Shown here: positions 1 through 9,383 of the stretch, one piece after another
Numbering within the stretch: position 1 is the first letter of the stretch
Layout of the letters: each line of letters opens with the position of its first letter
DNA from: CAVSWN01 sp963770995
GTDB lineage: Bacteria; Acidobacteriota; Vicinamibacteria; Vicinamibacterales; CAVVIG01
Direction of reading: 5' to 3'
Length of the DNA: 64,000 bases
Assembly (NCBI GenBank): GCA_963770995.1
Contig: CAVYRS010000001.1
Location: forward strand, 1-64,000
Position numbers and translations under genes: made by a program
The notes under the pieces: model-generated
Seen by the model: the letters and a program-made list of their open reading frames with translations, nothing else
Told to the model about the DNA's origin: nothing
The model's database searches: none

Positions 1-626
1 CGACGTCGATGCCCGGCTCACGGCTGATCGCCTGGAGCGCCTCGACGATGCCGATTGCCGCTCGCGGCCCCTCGACCCAGGTCTCCCGCGACGAGGATGC
101 GCGCAGGCGGAAAGCGAGTGTTGATCGTCGTGATCACGTCCTGCCTCGCAGCTGCGTCGGTGCCGGTGACGAGCCCGATCCGACGCGGGAAGCGTGGCAA
201 CGGGCGCTTGCGCGCGGCGTCGAAGAGCCCTTCGTCGGCGAGGGCTTGCTTCAGCCGCTCGATCGCCGCCAGGTGGGCACCCCGAGCCCGAAGCGCTCGA
301 GCGAGAGTGCGCGCAACCTGAACTCACCCTTCGCGGCGAAGAGCTCCGGGCGCCCGAGCACATGGATCCGCTCGCCGTCCGCGAGGTCGAGCTTCAGCGC
401 GTCGACGTTCTGCCCGCCGCGGAATCGACGCGGGCAGGCTCGCGCCGTCGGCCGGGTCCTTGAGCGTGAAGAAGACGCTGCCCCAGCGGTCTGACCGCCG
501 AAGCTCGGTCACCTCGCCCTCGATCCACAGCGTCGGCAGCCGCTGGAGCCAGTCGGCGACGCCGCGGTTGAAGCTTGCGACGGTGTAGACCTTCCGGTCG
601 CCGTAGAGCAGTGGTTCGACCTTCAT
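1..626 (-). CDS. xseA: Exodeoxyribonuclease VII large subunit, N-terminal part, frameshifted
   Basis: XseA is the large subunit of exonuclease VII, which degrades single-stranded DNA together with XseB. The protein starts at the ATG whose complement lies at 624-626 (MKVEPLLYGD) and shows the N-terminal OB-fold pattern of the family (LWIEGEVTELRRS, VFFTLKDP). After a frame change near 440 it continues with ERIHVLGRPELFAAKGEFRL, after a second near 280 with LPRFPRRIGLVTG and DVITTINTRFPPARIL, and after a third near 60 with AIGIVEALQAISREPGIDV. These segments are collinear with XseA. The gene runs off the left edge, so the catalytic C-terminal domain is missing. Three one-base frame changes in 600 bp look like sequencing errors and not decay. 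The next gene is divergent, 15 bp away. Confidence 0.85.
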
Positions 627-641
627 TGCGGGCGAGCCTAG

Positions 642-1864
642 ATGATGGATCTCGTGACGGAAGTCGTCCCGCCGCTCGGTCTCGCACGCTATCGCGCTCT
701 CTTCCACGTTCCCGCACGTCAGGCGCCTCGTACCTGAGCGGACTTACTGCGCGGCTTCCGATGGGGATGATCGGGCTGGCGCTGCTGCTGCTCGTCCGCG
801 AGAACGGCGGGAGCTATGCGGCGGCCGGTGTCGTGTCCGGCGCCTACTTCGTCGCGACGGCGATCGGCGCTCCGATCGCTGGCCGCCGCGTCGACCGCCA
901 CGGTCAGGCACGGATCCTCTTCGCACGGGCGCTGATCTTCCCCGCGCTGCTCGCGACCGTGTGCGCGCTCGCGCTGTCGGATGCGTCGATGGCACTGATC
1001 GGCGCCGCCGCTGCCGCCGCGGGCGTCCTGATGCCTCCGGTCGGCGCGTCGCTGCGCTCGCTCTGGCCTCGGATGTTCGCCGACGCCGAGCTGCGTGCCG
1101 CTGCCTACGCGCTCGAGGCATCGCTGCAGGAGATCACGTTCATCGTCGGTCCACTGCTCGTCGCGCTGCTGACCGCGGCCGGCTCACCGGCGCTTGCGCT
1201 CGGCGTGGCCGCGGCAGCGGGATGCGTCGGCACTCTCTCGATCGCGCTCGCCGCGCCCGTGCGCGCCTGGCGACCGGAGGCCGAGAGGCATGCGTCGATC
1301 CTCGGGGCGCTCGCGTCGCGCGGGGTCCTCACGCTCGTCGGCCTCTCCGCCTGCCTCGGACTCGGCTTCGGCGGCACCGAGGTGGGCTTTCCCGCCTTTG
1401 CCGAGCAGCACGGCGGGGCGGAGCTCGGGAGCATCCCCCTGTCGCTCTTCGCGGGCGGCAGCCTCGTCGGCGGGCTCGTGGTCGGGGCACGGGTGACGAT
1501 GCCGCCCTTGCGGCTGCTGCGGGTCTCCGCGGTCCTGCTCGCATTCGGCCTCGCCCTGCCGCTGCTCGGCTGGTCGCTGCCGAGCATGTCAGTGCTCGCT
1601 TTCCTCGCCGGGCTGGCGATCGCACCCGTGGTGATGTCCGCGTACGGCCTCGTCGACGCGGTCGCCGCGCGCGGGACCTCAACCGAGGCCTTCTCGTGGA
1701 TCACGACCGCGGTCTTCGCCGGCTTCTCGGTCGGGATGGCGCTCGGCGGGATCCTGATCGACGCCTATGGCACCAAGGCGTCGTTCGGCTCGCGGTTGCG
1801 GCCGCAACCGCCGGCGCCGTGCTCGTCGCGCTCGGCCCGGGCCTGGATGACGAATTGGCTAACT
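642..1864 (+). CDS. MFS transporter, frameshifted
   Basis: This is a major facilitator superfamily membrane protein, probably an exporter. The start is the ATG pair at 642/645 (MMDLVTEVVPPLGLARYRAL); the frame changes near 720, and then about 370 residues are open. There are roughly twelve hydrophobic segments and an MFS-type cytoplasmic loop 2/3 motif (GAPIAGRRVDRHGQARIL, variant of GxxxDRxGRR). A second frame change near 1790 moves the last helix (LAVAAATAGAVLVALG) into another frame; the exact stop is unclear and the end given is approximate. The substrate cannot be read from the sequence. It is divergent from xseA. Confidence 0.75.
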
Positions 1865-2067
1865 CAGAGCAGGATTTCAGCTGCGGTGCGGGGGTCGCAG
1901 CCCTGATGCACCAGCTCGACCGCCTCGTGCAGGTCGGCATCGAGCGCGGCCGCGATCTTCTCGGCCAGCGGGAGCGGATAGCCCGCCTCGATCAGGACGT
2001 GCAGGCGCCAGGACTCGACCTTCGCCCGCTCGCTTCCCCTCTCGATCAGCTCTGTTGTGTCAGCCAT
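1864..2067 (-). CDS. Small hypothetical protein (67 aa)
   Basis: A short soluble protein starting at the ATG complementing 2065-2067 (MADTTELIERGSERAKVESW) and ending AAEILL. It is predicted to be helical and acidic, with no membrane segment. Its style (ERGSERAKxxSWRLHVLxEAGYPLPLA) is one I associate with conserved small proteins of Thermoleophilia, but I cannot name a function. It is convergent with the MFS gene and lies downstream of the coiled-coil gene on the same strand. The frame is intact. Confidence 0.6.
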   Translation of the reverse strand: MADTTELIERGSERAKVESWRLHVLIEAGYPLPLAEKIAAALDADLHEAVELVHQGCDPRTAAEILL

Positions 2068-2126
2068 GTGCGCGTGTTCGTGCTGCAAGAGACGTTCCCT
2101 GCGTTCGCTTGTTAGCGAGGGAATGT

Positions 2127-3186
2127 CTAGGCCCGGCGTAGCGCGGTGGCCTCGTCGACGCGGCGGTGGAGCTCTGCGAGCCGCTCCGCGATCGCCGCGC
2201 GCTCGGCCTCGGCTTCGGCGGCGAAGGCGCCGAGCATGCGGCGGAGATCGGCGTCCGCCGAGGTGACACGCTCCTGGAACGACGCCACCAGCTCCTCGCG
2301 CTGCCGCTCGAACGCCGCCTGCGCCTGGCGCTGCCGCTGCTCGAGCCGCTGCTGGCCGGCCTCGCCGGTCTGCGAGAGGCGCTCGGCGAAGACCGTGTCG
2401 GCCTGGCGCACGAACATCTCGACCGCGCGGTCGAGCTCGCGTGAGAGTGCGAACAGCACGCACTACCTCGCGTGCGGAACGCATGGTCGACTCGAACTGC
2501 ACGCCCGCGGCACCGGCGTAGCGCTCGGCCTCGCGTGCGATCACCCGCTGGAGATGCTCGACCTGGCGGCGCTCGATGTCTGCGTACGACATTTCGATTC
2601 GGCTCGAGGCCTCGGTCTCGCCTCGCTCGACCTGTTCCATCAGCGCTTGCTCGCGCCGCCGCAGCCGGTCGGCAATCTCCTGGATCACCCGTCGCCGCTC
2701 AGCGGTGTGGGCCTCGAGCTCCTCCAGAGCTTCGGAGACGGCGGCTGTCGCCGAGCGCTCGAGCTCCTCGCGCCAGCCGGGAGCCCGAAGCGCGCTGCTC
2801 GTCCGAGGTCGCGATGAGCGCCGATGCTTCTGCCTCGATCCGAGCCTCCGCGTCCTGCGATCAGCTGCTTCTGGCGCTGCTCGAGCCGCCGCGGCCCTGT
2901 GTCGAGGGCTCTGTTGTGCACGGTCGAGATCGTCTCCCCAGGTCCACTCAGCCGCTAGTCAGCCCGGCGCGGCGGCCGACCAACAGTGCCTCCGCGAGCT
3001 CCACACCCGCAGCGCGTTCGCGCTCGAGCAGGTCGCGCCAACGCTCGTCTGCGATCTTCCGTTCCTCCTCGACGAGGCGAGGACCAGTGCGTCGGCACGC
3101 ATCCTGGCCAGGCGCGACTTCAGCTCCTCCGCGGCCGATGCGGTCTCTTCGGCGACGAGCGCTTGCGAGCTGCTCGAGCGCCTCAT
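2127..3186 (-). CDS. Long coiled-coil protein, frameshifted
   Basis: About 350 residues spread over several frames. They start near 3186 (QALVAEETASAAEELKSRL), continue with VEEERKIADERWRDLLERER and RRVIQEIADRLRRREQALME, and end with RLAELHRRVDEATALRRA. The composition (Glu, Arg, Ala, Gln in heptad-like spacing) indicates an almost continuous alpha-helical coiled coil. No catalytic motif or membrane helix is visible. Frame changes occur near 2460, 2700 and 3070. A structural or scaffold role is only a guess. The end and start are approximate because of the frame changes. Confidence 0.5.
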
Positions 3187-3328
3187 CCGGTAGGGAGTAG
3201 CGGCGGCGCGCGCGGGCTTGCACGGGTCGCGAACCAGCGCCAGCCCGAACGGCGAGCACCAGCCAGTGCGAGAAGTGCCGACCCGTTCGACCACGATTCG
3301 CATCGTAGTCCGGCCCTACGATGACGCG

Positions 3329-3874
3329 ATGGCGCTCGCCGACGAGCTCGAGCGGATCGCGGCGTTCTGTCGGGTGCGAGTGCGGTACATCGCCGCCGAG
3401 GCGCATCCCGGCGACCGGATCTACGTCTGCTCCTTCGAGGAAGCGGACGGAGGACGTACGTGGCTCGCCTACGACGGCGGCAGCGAGCCTGCTCGGCGGA
3501 ACGGCCTGCGTGTCCTCGACGCGGTTTCGATCATCACGCTCTGCGAGCTCGCGGCCGAGACCGCGGCCGGCGGCGACCTCGATGAGTTGCGCTCGCAACT
3601 GGCCGCGCTGCGCGTCACTGAGGATCCGGGCGGGATCCAGAAAGCCGAGGAAGACTCGCTCGAGCTTCAGCACGTGCTCGGCGCCCCGCCACGCTTGCCC
3701 GACACCGGCCCGGCTCGACGAGATCGGCAGCTGCGACTCGGAAGCTCGAGGTCACGCTCGGGAGCGCAGTGCACGGTTTCGCCCTTTCGCCGAGGCGATG
3801 AAGGACGGAGGACGATGATCCCGAGGCCCTCTTCGGCGAGGTGGAGCGCTCCTACAGGATCGACCCTCCGGTAG
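3329..3874 (+). CDS. Hypothetical protein, frameshifted
   Basis: Starts at the ATG at 3329 (MALADELERIAAFCRVRVRY) and reads open for about 130 residues. It then shifts frame near 3690 and 3770 and continues with PFAEAMKDGGRTMIPEALF. The sequence is soluble, with alternating charged helices and a likely beta segment (GDRIYVCSFEEADGGRTWLA). No family was recognised. The following small gene starts 10 bp downstream on the same strand, so the two are probably co-transcribed. The end coordinate is uncertain. Confidence 0.4.
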   Translation: MALADELERIAAFCRVRVRYIAAEAHPGDRIYVCSFEEADGGRTWLAYDGGSEPARRNGLRVLDAVSIITLCELAAETAAGGDLDELRSQLAALRVTEDPGGIQKAEEDSLELQHVLGAPPRLPDTGPARRDRQLRLGSSRSRSGAQCTVSPFRRGDEGRRTMIPRPSSARWSAPTGSTLR

Positions 3875-3883
3875 CCTTGGAAC

Positions 3884-4185
3884 ATGGAAGGCGGCAGCTT
3901 TGGGCTTCCCGTTCGGCGGTGACCCCGAGGATCTCCTCCGGGGTATCCAGGAGTTCGCCGCTCAGCAGGCCGAGTCGGTGCAGGGAGGCGCAGCGCGAGC
4001 AGTTCGCGACGCTGACGCTGAACACCGCAGTCGAGCTCACCTCGGCCGCACTGAAGCAGGTGCAGCCAAGCGGCAGCATCGACGAGCAGGCCGTCGCGCT
4101 GCGCGACGCCATGCGCGTGCTGTTCCCCGAGGCCGTCGCGCTCGTAAGTGCAGCGCGGCAAGGCTTCATGCGCGAATCACGCTAA
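3884..4185 (+). CDS. Small hypothetical protein, frameshifted
   Basis: A protein of about 100 residues starting at the ATG at 3884 (MEGGSFG), with a frame change within ten codons to FPFGGDPEDLLRGIQEFAAQ and another near 3990 to REQFATLTLNTAVELTSAAL. It ends LVSAARQGFMRESR at 4185. It is mostly helical. No function was recognised. It shares strand and near-contiguity with the preceding hypothetical gene. Confidence 0.4.
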
Positions 4186-4297
4186 CCACGCTCGATGCGG
4201 GAGCTGGTGGGCCGCGAAGCAGCCCCTGGGGTATTCGCGCGATGAGCATCCGCTTCCGCGGGTGCTCATCGCGCGCAAACAAATAGGCTCCTGCGCC

Positions 4298-5221
4298 GTG
4301 TCCCTGTTCGACCACGCCTCTTCGTCACGCTGCTCCCGGCTGTCCCGAAGCGGGTCGTGCGCACCCTCTCGTCGCGGTTATATCGCCGGTTCCGGAGCGT
4401 GGAGGACGCGCAGCATTCGTCCGCGGAGCTGACGCAGCCGGTCGGGCTGGGCGACCGTCGACGTCCTGGGCGGAGGTCACGAAGGAGGCCGAGGCCGCGG
4501 AGATCGCAGCGAGTACGTCGCGGCGCTCGATGCCTTCGAGCACGGACCACCTCGACGCGAACGTCAGCATCAAGCCGACCGGGCTGGGATTGAAGCTCGG
4601 CTACGACCTCTGCAGGTAACGTCGAGGCAGTGATCGCGGCCGCGGACCGACGAAACTCCGGCGGATCGACATGGAGGACTCGTCCACGACCGACGACACC
4701 CTCCGGCTCTTCCGCGAGCTGCGCGACGCGGGCCACGGGCCTCGCGGGGTCGGCCCCGTCCTCCAGGCTGCGCTCCAAGCGAACGGGTCGCGGACGCAGC
4801 CTCACTCAGTGGGAGCGAGCGTCCGGCTCTGCAAGGGGATCTACATCGAGCCTGCCAAGGTCGCGTTTATGGCGACTTCGACGAGGTCCGGGCCAGCTTC
4901 GTGCGCCACGCTCGACGTCCTCCTCGACGGAGGCTGCTACGTCGGTATCGCGACGCACGACGAGTGGCTCGTCAGCCCCGCGCCGAGGAGGCCCGTTCGC
5001 GAACGAGGCCTCCAACCCGATGCGTACGAGTTCCAGATGCTGCTCGGAGTCCGGTCCGGAGCTCGGCGACCGGATCCGTCGCCGACGGCCACCGCCTTCG
5101 GATTTACGTGCCCTACGGCCGCCAGTGGTACGGACTCTCCCTCCGGCGGCTGCAGGAGAACCCGAAGATCGCCGGCTACGTCGCCGGCGATCTGGGACGT
5201 TCGCTGTTTCGCAGGGGTTAG
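4298..5221 (+). CDS. Proline dehydrogenase, frameshifted
   Basis: Proline dehydrogenase is the FAD enzyme that oxidises L-proline to pyrroline-5-carboxylate, the first step of proline catabolism. The probable start is the GTG at 4298 (MSLFDHA). Collinear family segments appear in successive frames: NVSIKPTGLGLKLGYDLC, RIDMEDSSTTDDTLRLFREL, VGPVLQAALQAN, VRLCKGIYIEPAKVAF, TLDVLLDGGCYVGIATHDEW, EFQMLLGV, RLRIYVPYGRQWYGLSLRR and LQENPKIAGYVAGDL. The IDMEDS, RLCKG and YVPYG...RR blocks are the barrel strands that contact FAD and substrate. The length (about 305 aa) fits the monofunctional bacterial enzyme. At least five frame changes are present. It is convergent with the DUF6458-like gene, with stops overlapping. 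Confidence 0.85.
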
Positions 5222-5492
5222 GGCGCCGGAGGTGGCGGCCCTGGAGCAACTTCGTCCTGCTCGACCACGGTCGTCGCGCGGCGGCGCGGCCCGCCCTCGA
5301 CGTAGGTCGTGCGGCGCTGGAACCCGCCCCAGCTCGACCAGAAGATCATCGAGATGACAAGGCCCAGAGCAGCCCAACGATCAGGAGGATGACGCCGATC
5401 GCGTTGACGTCGAGGCCCTCGGCTTCCGCCGTGACCCCCAGGTCAAGATCAGCGCCGACGGCGATCAACAGGATGCTGACTGAGATTCCCAT
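5218..5492 (-). CDS. DUF6458-like small membrane protein, frameshifted
   Basis: A protein of about 90 residues starting at the ATG complementing 5490-5492 (MGISVSILLIAVGADLDLGV). It has two hydrophobic segments (SILLIAVGADLDL and IGVILLIVGLLWAL) and then a cytoplasmic tail with RRTTYVEGGPRRR and a proline-rich end. This two-helix layout with a DVNAIGVILLIVG block is typical of the actinobacterial DUF6458 family of unknown function. One frame change near 5357 interrupts the second helix. Its stop overlaps that of proline dehydrogenase. Confidence 0.65.
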
Positions 5493-5523
5493 GCGCACCG
5501 TTTTTCTCCGCGCGCACGCTTTC

Positions 5524-6134
5524 CTAAGCGTCGGGCTTCTCGGCCGCCAGCACTAGGTGGCCCAGGGACCTTGGTGTCCTTGCCCGGCCGCTCCTCGAGC
5601 CCGCGCAACGCAAGCCCAGCACCAGCGGACCCGCGGTCACGACCTCGCCGAGCACGGGCCGCGCGAAGTAGTCGTCGCGCCAGCGCCCGAACGCGTCGAG
5701 GCATGCTCCCGCAGGGTGCTCGTGGTGGACAGCAGCACGCCGCCGCTCCTCAGCGCGGCCGCGACGCCCGCGGCCCAGGCGTTGACGTCCGGCGGCGTGC
5801 GAGCGAGCCGTAACCGGCGTACACGACATCCCAGCGGCCGAGCAGAAGCTCCGGCGGCAGCGCGTGCACATCCGCGTGCACCAGCAGGTCCAGGCAGTCG
5901 GCGCCGTGCGGCCTCGATCGCGCCCTCGTCGTCGTCGACACCCGTGACGAGGGCGCCGAGCTCGGTCAGGTCGAGCGACTCGCGCCCGCTGCCACAGAAG
6001 AGGTGGAGAACACGGCTGCCTTTCGCACCGTGCAGCCGCTCCCGGATGCGATCGGGCATCCCGGGCGTGGCGAGCACGTTCTCCGCAGTTCGGTGAGCGT
6101 CGTCAAACGCGCGGTTGTAGTAGGTGGGCTCCAT
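5524..6134 (-). CDS. Class I SAM-dependent methyltransferase, frameshifted
   Basis: Starts at the ATG complementing 6132-6134 (MEPTYYNRAFDDAHRTAENV). The SAM-binding motif I is clear (SRVLHLFCGSGRESLDL), followed by the acidic end of strand 2 (VTGVDDDEGAIEAAR). Later strands are spread over other frames (LLLGRWDVVYAGYGSL, WAAGVAAALRSGGVLL, VLGEVVTAGPLVLGL). The substrate is unknown. The start overlaps the stop of the upstream SDR gene in a TGATG arrangement, so the two are an operon. Several one-base frame changes are present. Confidence 0.7.
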
Positions 6135-6862
6135 CACGCTCTCAATGAAAAGCCGCCGTCGACGATCAGAGTCTGGCCGCGAATCATCTCCGCCTCGTCT
6201 GAGCAAAGGAACGTGACCGCCTCCGCGATGTCTTCAGGCTTGACCAGGCGCCCCGCCATTCTGCCCATGCGGAGCATCTCCTTGCGGTTCGGGAAGTAGT
6301 CGAGCACGGCCGTTGTCGACGACCCCACCCGAGACGGCGTTCGCGCGAATCCCGAGCGGCCCGAGCTCCACGGCGAGGTAGCGGATCGAGTGCCTCGAGC
6401 GCGGCCTTCGATGTGCCGACCAGCGTGTAGTTCTCGAGCGCTCGGTGCGCACCCAGGCTCGAGATGCCGATGATCGACGCGCCGGGGAGCATCTGCGGCG
6501 CGACGACGCGGGTCAGGGCGAGCAGGGCGCGCGTGTTGCGTTGAGCGTCCAGTCCCAGTGCTTGTCCTCGGTCTCGAGCAGGGGCTTGATCACTCCGGTC
6601 GCGGCGTTGTGGACGAGCACGTCGAGCGCCCCCAGCAGCGCGACCTCCTCCAGCACGCAATCCGAAGAGATGTTCCCGCGGATCAAGATCGGCTTGGCCC
6701 CGGTGCCTCCAGTTCCTCGGCGGTCTTCTTCGCTGCTGCATCGGACCGCATGTAGCCGATCGCGACCCGTGTGGCTCCAAGACCTGCGAAGCGAAGCGCA
6801 ATCGCCTTGCCGATTCCACGTGATCCCCCAGTCACAAAGACCGAGGCACCCGTGAACGTCAT
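6134..6862 (-). CDS. SDR-family oxidoreductase (FabL/enoyl reductase-like), frameshifted
   Basis: A short-chain dehydrogenase/reductase starting at the ATG complementing 6860-6862 (MTFTGASVFVTGGSRGIG). It shows the Rossmann NAD(P) motif TGGSRGIG, the VHNAATG block (NNAG position), an active-site pattern with Ser in ISSLGA and Y/K in ENYTLVGTSKAALE, and the C-terminal VKPEDIAEAVTFLCSDEAEM followed by GQTLIVDGG. The order and the Y-x6-K spacing resemble FabL-like enoyl-ACP reductases, but other SDR activities are possible. About 240 aa once frame changes near 6720, 6690, 6530, 6390 and 6310 are bridged. It is the upstream partner of the methyltransferase. Confidence 0.75.
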
Positions 6863-7135
6863 GACCGCGGCAGGCAGCGGCTCGTACGCCGGCGCGGCGC
6901 TTCGGCAACTTCTCCCAACCGAGCCGCGTGCGCGATTCCTTCTCGCCGCCCTCGGCCTTCGAAGAGGCATGCCCGAGGGCGTCGAGCAGCTGCATCTTCT
7001 CCTCGCCGTAGCGGCGGACCGGATGGTCGGGCGGCAGGTCCTCGATCAGCTCGCGGACGCGGGCGCGCAGCTGGTAGGCGAAGTCGGGTGTCGCGGGCCC
7101 GACGAGGGCGTCAATGCGGATGGAAAGCTGGCCAT
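6860..7135 (-). CDS. Hypothetical protein upstream of SDR gene, frameshifted
   Basis: Begins at the ATG complementing 7133-7135 (MASFP) and changes frame almost immediately to IRIDALVGPATPDFAYQLRA, then RVRELIEDLPPDHPVRRYGE and KMQLLDALGHASSKAEGG. A proline-rich tail overlaps the SDR start. The protein is soluble and charged, of about 90 residues. No function was recognised. Its position directly upstream of the SDR and methyltransferase genes on the same strand suggests one transcript. Confidence 0.45.
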
Positions 7136-7246
7136 AGCGGCTGAAGCGTAACGACTTTGGCCGGGAGCGAAGCGACCCTTTAGGGGTCTTCGCGCGGGCA
7201 CGGGCTTTCCCCGTGTCCTTGCGCAGCCAAAGATAGTGTCGGGCGA

Positions 7247-8134
7247 ATGCGTCGTCCGCTCACGGTCGAATGGATGCTGCTGACGACGATCGTCCTGTGG
7301 TCGCTCAACCTCACGGTCACGCGCTACATCCTCACGCACGGGTTCCAGCCACTCGCGTATGCCACCGTGCGCTACGGCACTGCGGCGCTGATCTTCGTCG
7401 GCATCGCCCTCGTCGCCGAGCGATCGCTTCGCTTGCAGCGAGCAAGCCGGACATCCATGCTGATCTCGTTCTGGCGGCGCTGTGTCTGGCTGAACCAGCT
7501 GTCCTTCGTCTACGCGCTCGAGAAGACGAGCGCCTCGACGATAACGCGCTGATCCTCGGCGCGACGCCGATCTTCGCGGCGCTGATCGGGATCGCGTTCG
7601 GGCTGGAGAAGCTGTCGCCACGGACTGCTGGCTCGCGGCTGCGATCTCGTTCGCCGGCGTCGGGCTCGTCGCGGCCGGCGCCCCCGCCGGCTTCTCAGGC
7701 GACTTGCGCGGCAACCTGCTCGGAATCGCGACGGCGGCGACGTGGGCCGGCTATTCGGTCGCGATCACGCCTGATGGAGCGCTACACGGCGTCACGGATC
7801 AGTCCGTCCTGTGGCTCGCTCGGTGCTGATCGCTCTCGTCGGCTTCCCCCAGGCGGTGCACCAGGACTACAGCGTGGGCTGGAAGGTGTGGGTGCTGCTC
7901 GCGTTTGCGACCGCTGGCCCGCTCGTGGTGACGAACGTCCTCTGGTTCCGGTCGTGCGCAAGATCGGCGCATCGCGCGCGACGCTCGTTGCGAACCTCCA
8001 GCCCTTCGTGGCCGCGGTCTTCGCGCTCGTCCTCTGTCCGAGGAGATGACGCTGCTGCAAGTCATCGGTCGGTGATCGGCGGCGGCGTTCTTCTCGTCGC
8101 CCGGCGACGTCCGACCGTCCCGGCCTCCGAGTAA
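7247..8134 (+). CDS. EamA/DMT-family transporter, frameshifted
   Basis: A drug/metabolite transporter superfamily membrane protein starting at the ATG at 7247 (MRRPLTVEWMLLTTIVLWSL). The N-terminal half shows the EamA repeat (WSLNLTVTRYILTHGFQPLA, YATVRYGTAALIFVGIALV). The second repeat is spread over other frames (ILGATPIFAALIGIAFGLEK; WVLLAFATAGPLVVTNVLWF; ATLVANLQPFVAAVFALVL). That matches the ten-helix, two-repeat family of about 290 aa. The substrate is unknown. At least five frame changes are present. It is divergent from the preceding hypothetical gene and lies 11 bp before the dioxygenase gene. Confidence 0.7.
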
Positions 8135-8144
8135 GATCCGCCCC

Positions 8145-9245
8145 GTGTCTGAGCGCGACTTCATGCCCCTCGACGGGTGGGACCACCTCGAGCTGTGGGT
8201 GCGCAACGCCAAGCAGGCGGCCTACTGGTACGAGCACGCCCTCGGCTTCGAACGGGTTGCGTATGCAGGTCCCGAGACGGGTGTCCGGGATCGGGCGTCG
8301 TACGTCTTCGAGCAAGGAGAGATCCTACTCCGTGCTCACGAGCGCGGTCCGCGCCGACAGCGACGTCGCTGGCTTCGCAGCCAAGCATGGCGACGCAGCG
8401 AAGGACGTCGCCCTGCAGGTTCCGGACGCTGCTCACGCCTACCGCGAGGCCGTTCAGCGGGGAGCGCGCGGGATCGCCGAGCCCGAGTGGTTCGAGGACG
8501 AGCACGGTCGCGTCCAGCTGGCCACGATCGGGACCTACGGCGAGAACGTGCACACGCTCGTCGACCGGGGCAACCGAACAGCCCCTGCCTCCCCGGCTAC
8601 GTCTCGCTCTCGCCGAACGGGCACCGCGGCCAGGGCGCCGGGCTGATCGCTGTCGACCACGTCGTCGGCAACGTCGAGCTCGGGCAGATGAACCGCTCGG
8701 GTGGAGTTCTACGAGGAGCGTGTTCGGGATGACGAACATCGTCAGCTTCGGCGACGACCAGATCCAGACCGAGTACTCGGCGCTGATGAGCAAGGTGATG
8801 GCGGACGGGTCGGGCAAGATCAAGTTTCCGATCAACGAGCCGGCCGAGGGGAAGCGCAAGAGCCAGATCGACGAGTACCTCGAGTTCAACGAAGGTCCCG
8901 GCGTTCAGCACATCGCCGTTCAGTCACAGAGCATCGTGCAGACGATCGAAGCTCTGAAGGACCGCGGCGTGCTCTTCCTGGACACCCCGGAGACGTACTA
9001 CGACGAGGTCGAGGGCCGTGTCGGCGAGATCGCCGAGGACTACGCCGACCTGAAGCGGCTGAGGATTCTTGCCGACCGCGACGAGGACGGCTATCTCCTG
9101 CAGATCTTCACTAAGACGGCGCAGGACCAGGCCGACGCTCTTCTTCGAGGTGATAGAGCGGCACGGCGCGACGACCTTCGGCGAGGGCAACTGGGCCTAT
9201 CTCGAGTCGATCGAGCGCGAACAAGCCCTTCGCGGCAACCTTTAG
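8145..9245 (+). CDS. hppD: 4-hydroxyphenylpyruvate dioxygenase, frameshifted
   Basis: This Fe(II) enzyme converts 4-hydroxyphenylpyruvate to homogentisate in tyrosine catabolism. The start is the GTG at 8145 (MSERDFMPLDGWDHLELWVR), the usual opening of actinobacterial HPPD. The domain 1 vicinal-oxygen-chelate fold is followed by AVDHVVGNVELG, which carries the first iron-ligand His, then GPGVQHIAVQS with the second and FFEVIERHGATTFGEGN with the Glu ligand. The C-terminus EREQALRGNL is complete. Frame changes lie near 8325, 8565, 8700 and 9140. Length about 365 aa, as expected. A strong hairpin follows the stop. Confidence 0.9.
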
Positions 9246-9247
9246 CT

Positions 9248-9280
9248 GGCGGCTGCGGAAGCCCAGCTTCCGCAGCCGCC
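9248..9280. terminator. Perfect 15-bp hairpin after the HPPD gene
   Basis: GGCGGCTGCGGAAGC at 9248-9262 pairs perfectly with GCTTCCGCAGCCGCC at 9266-9280 across a three-base loop, starting 3 bp after the HPPD stop. There is no U-tract. Two weaker stems follow directly (GGAACC tcc GGTTCC at 9281-9295 and a GTCGCG/CGCGAC pair around 9300-9325). The position suggests a transcription terminator or mRNA 3'-end stabiliser. Confidence 0.55.
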
Positions 9281-9383
9281 GGAACCTCCGGTTCCCTACG
9301 TCGCGAAGCCTGCGGCTCCGCGACCCCTCCCCCCTGAAGCAGAAGAGCAAGATCGCTCGAGCCGGTCGCATAGCCTTACGCGC

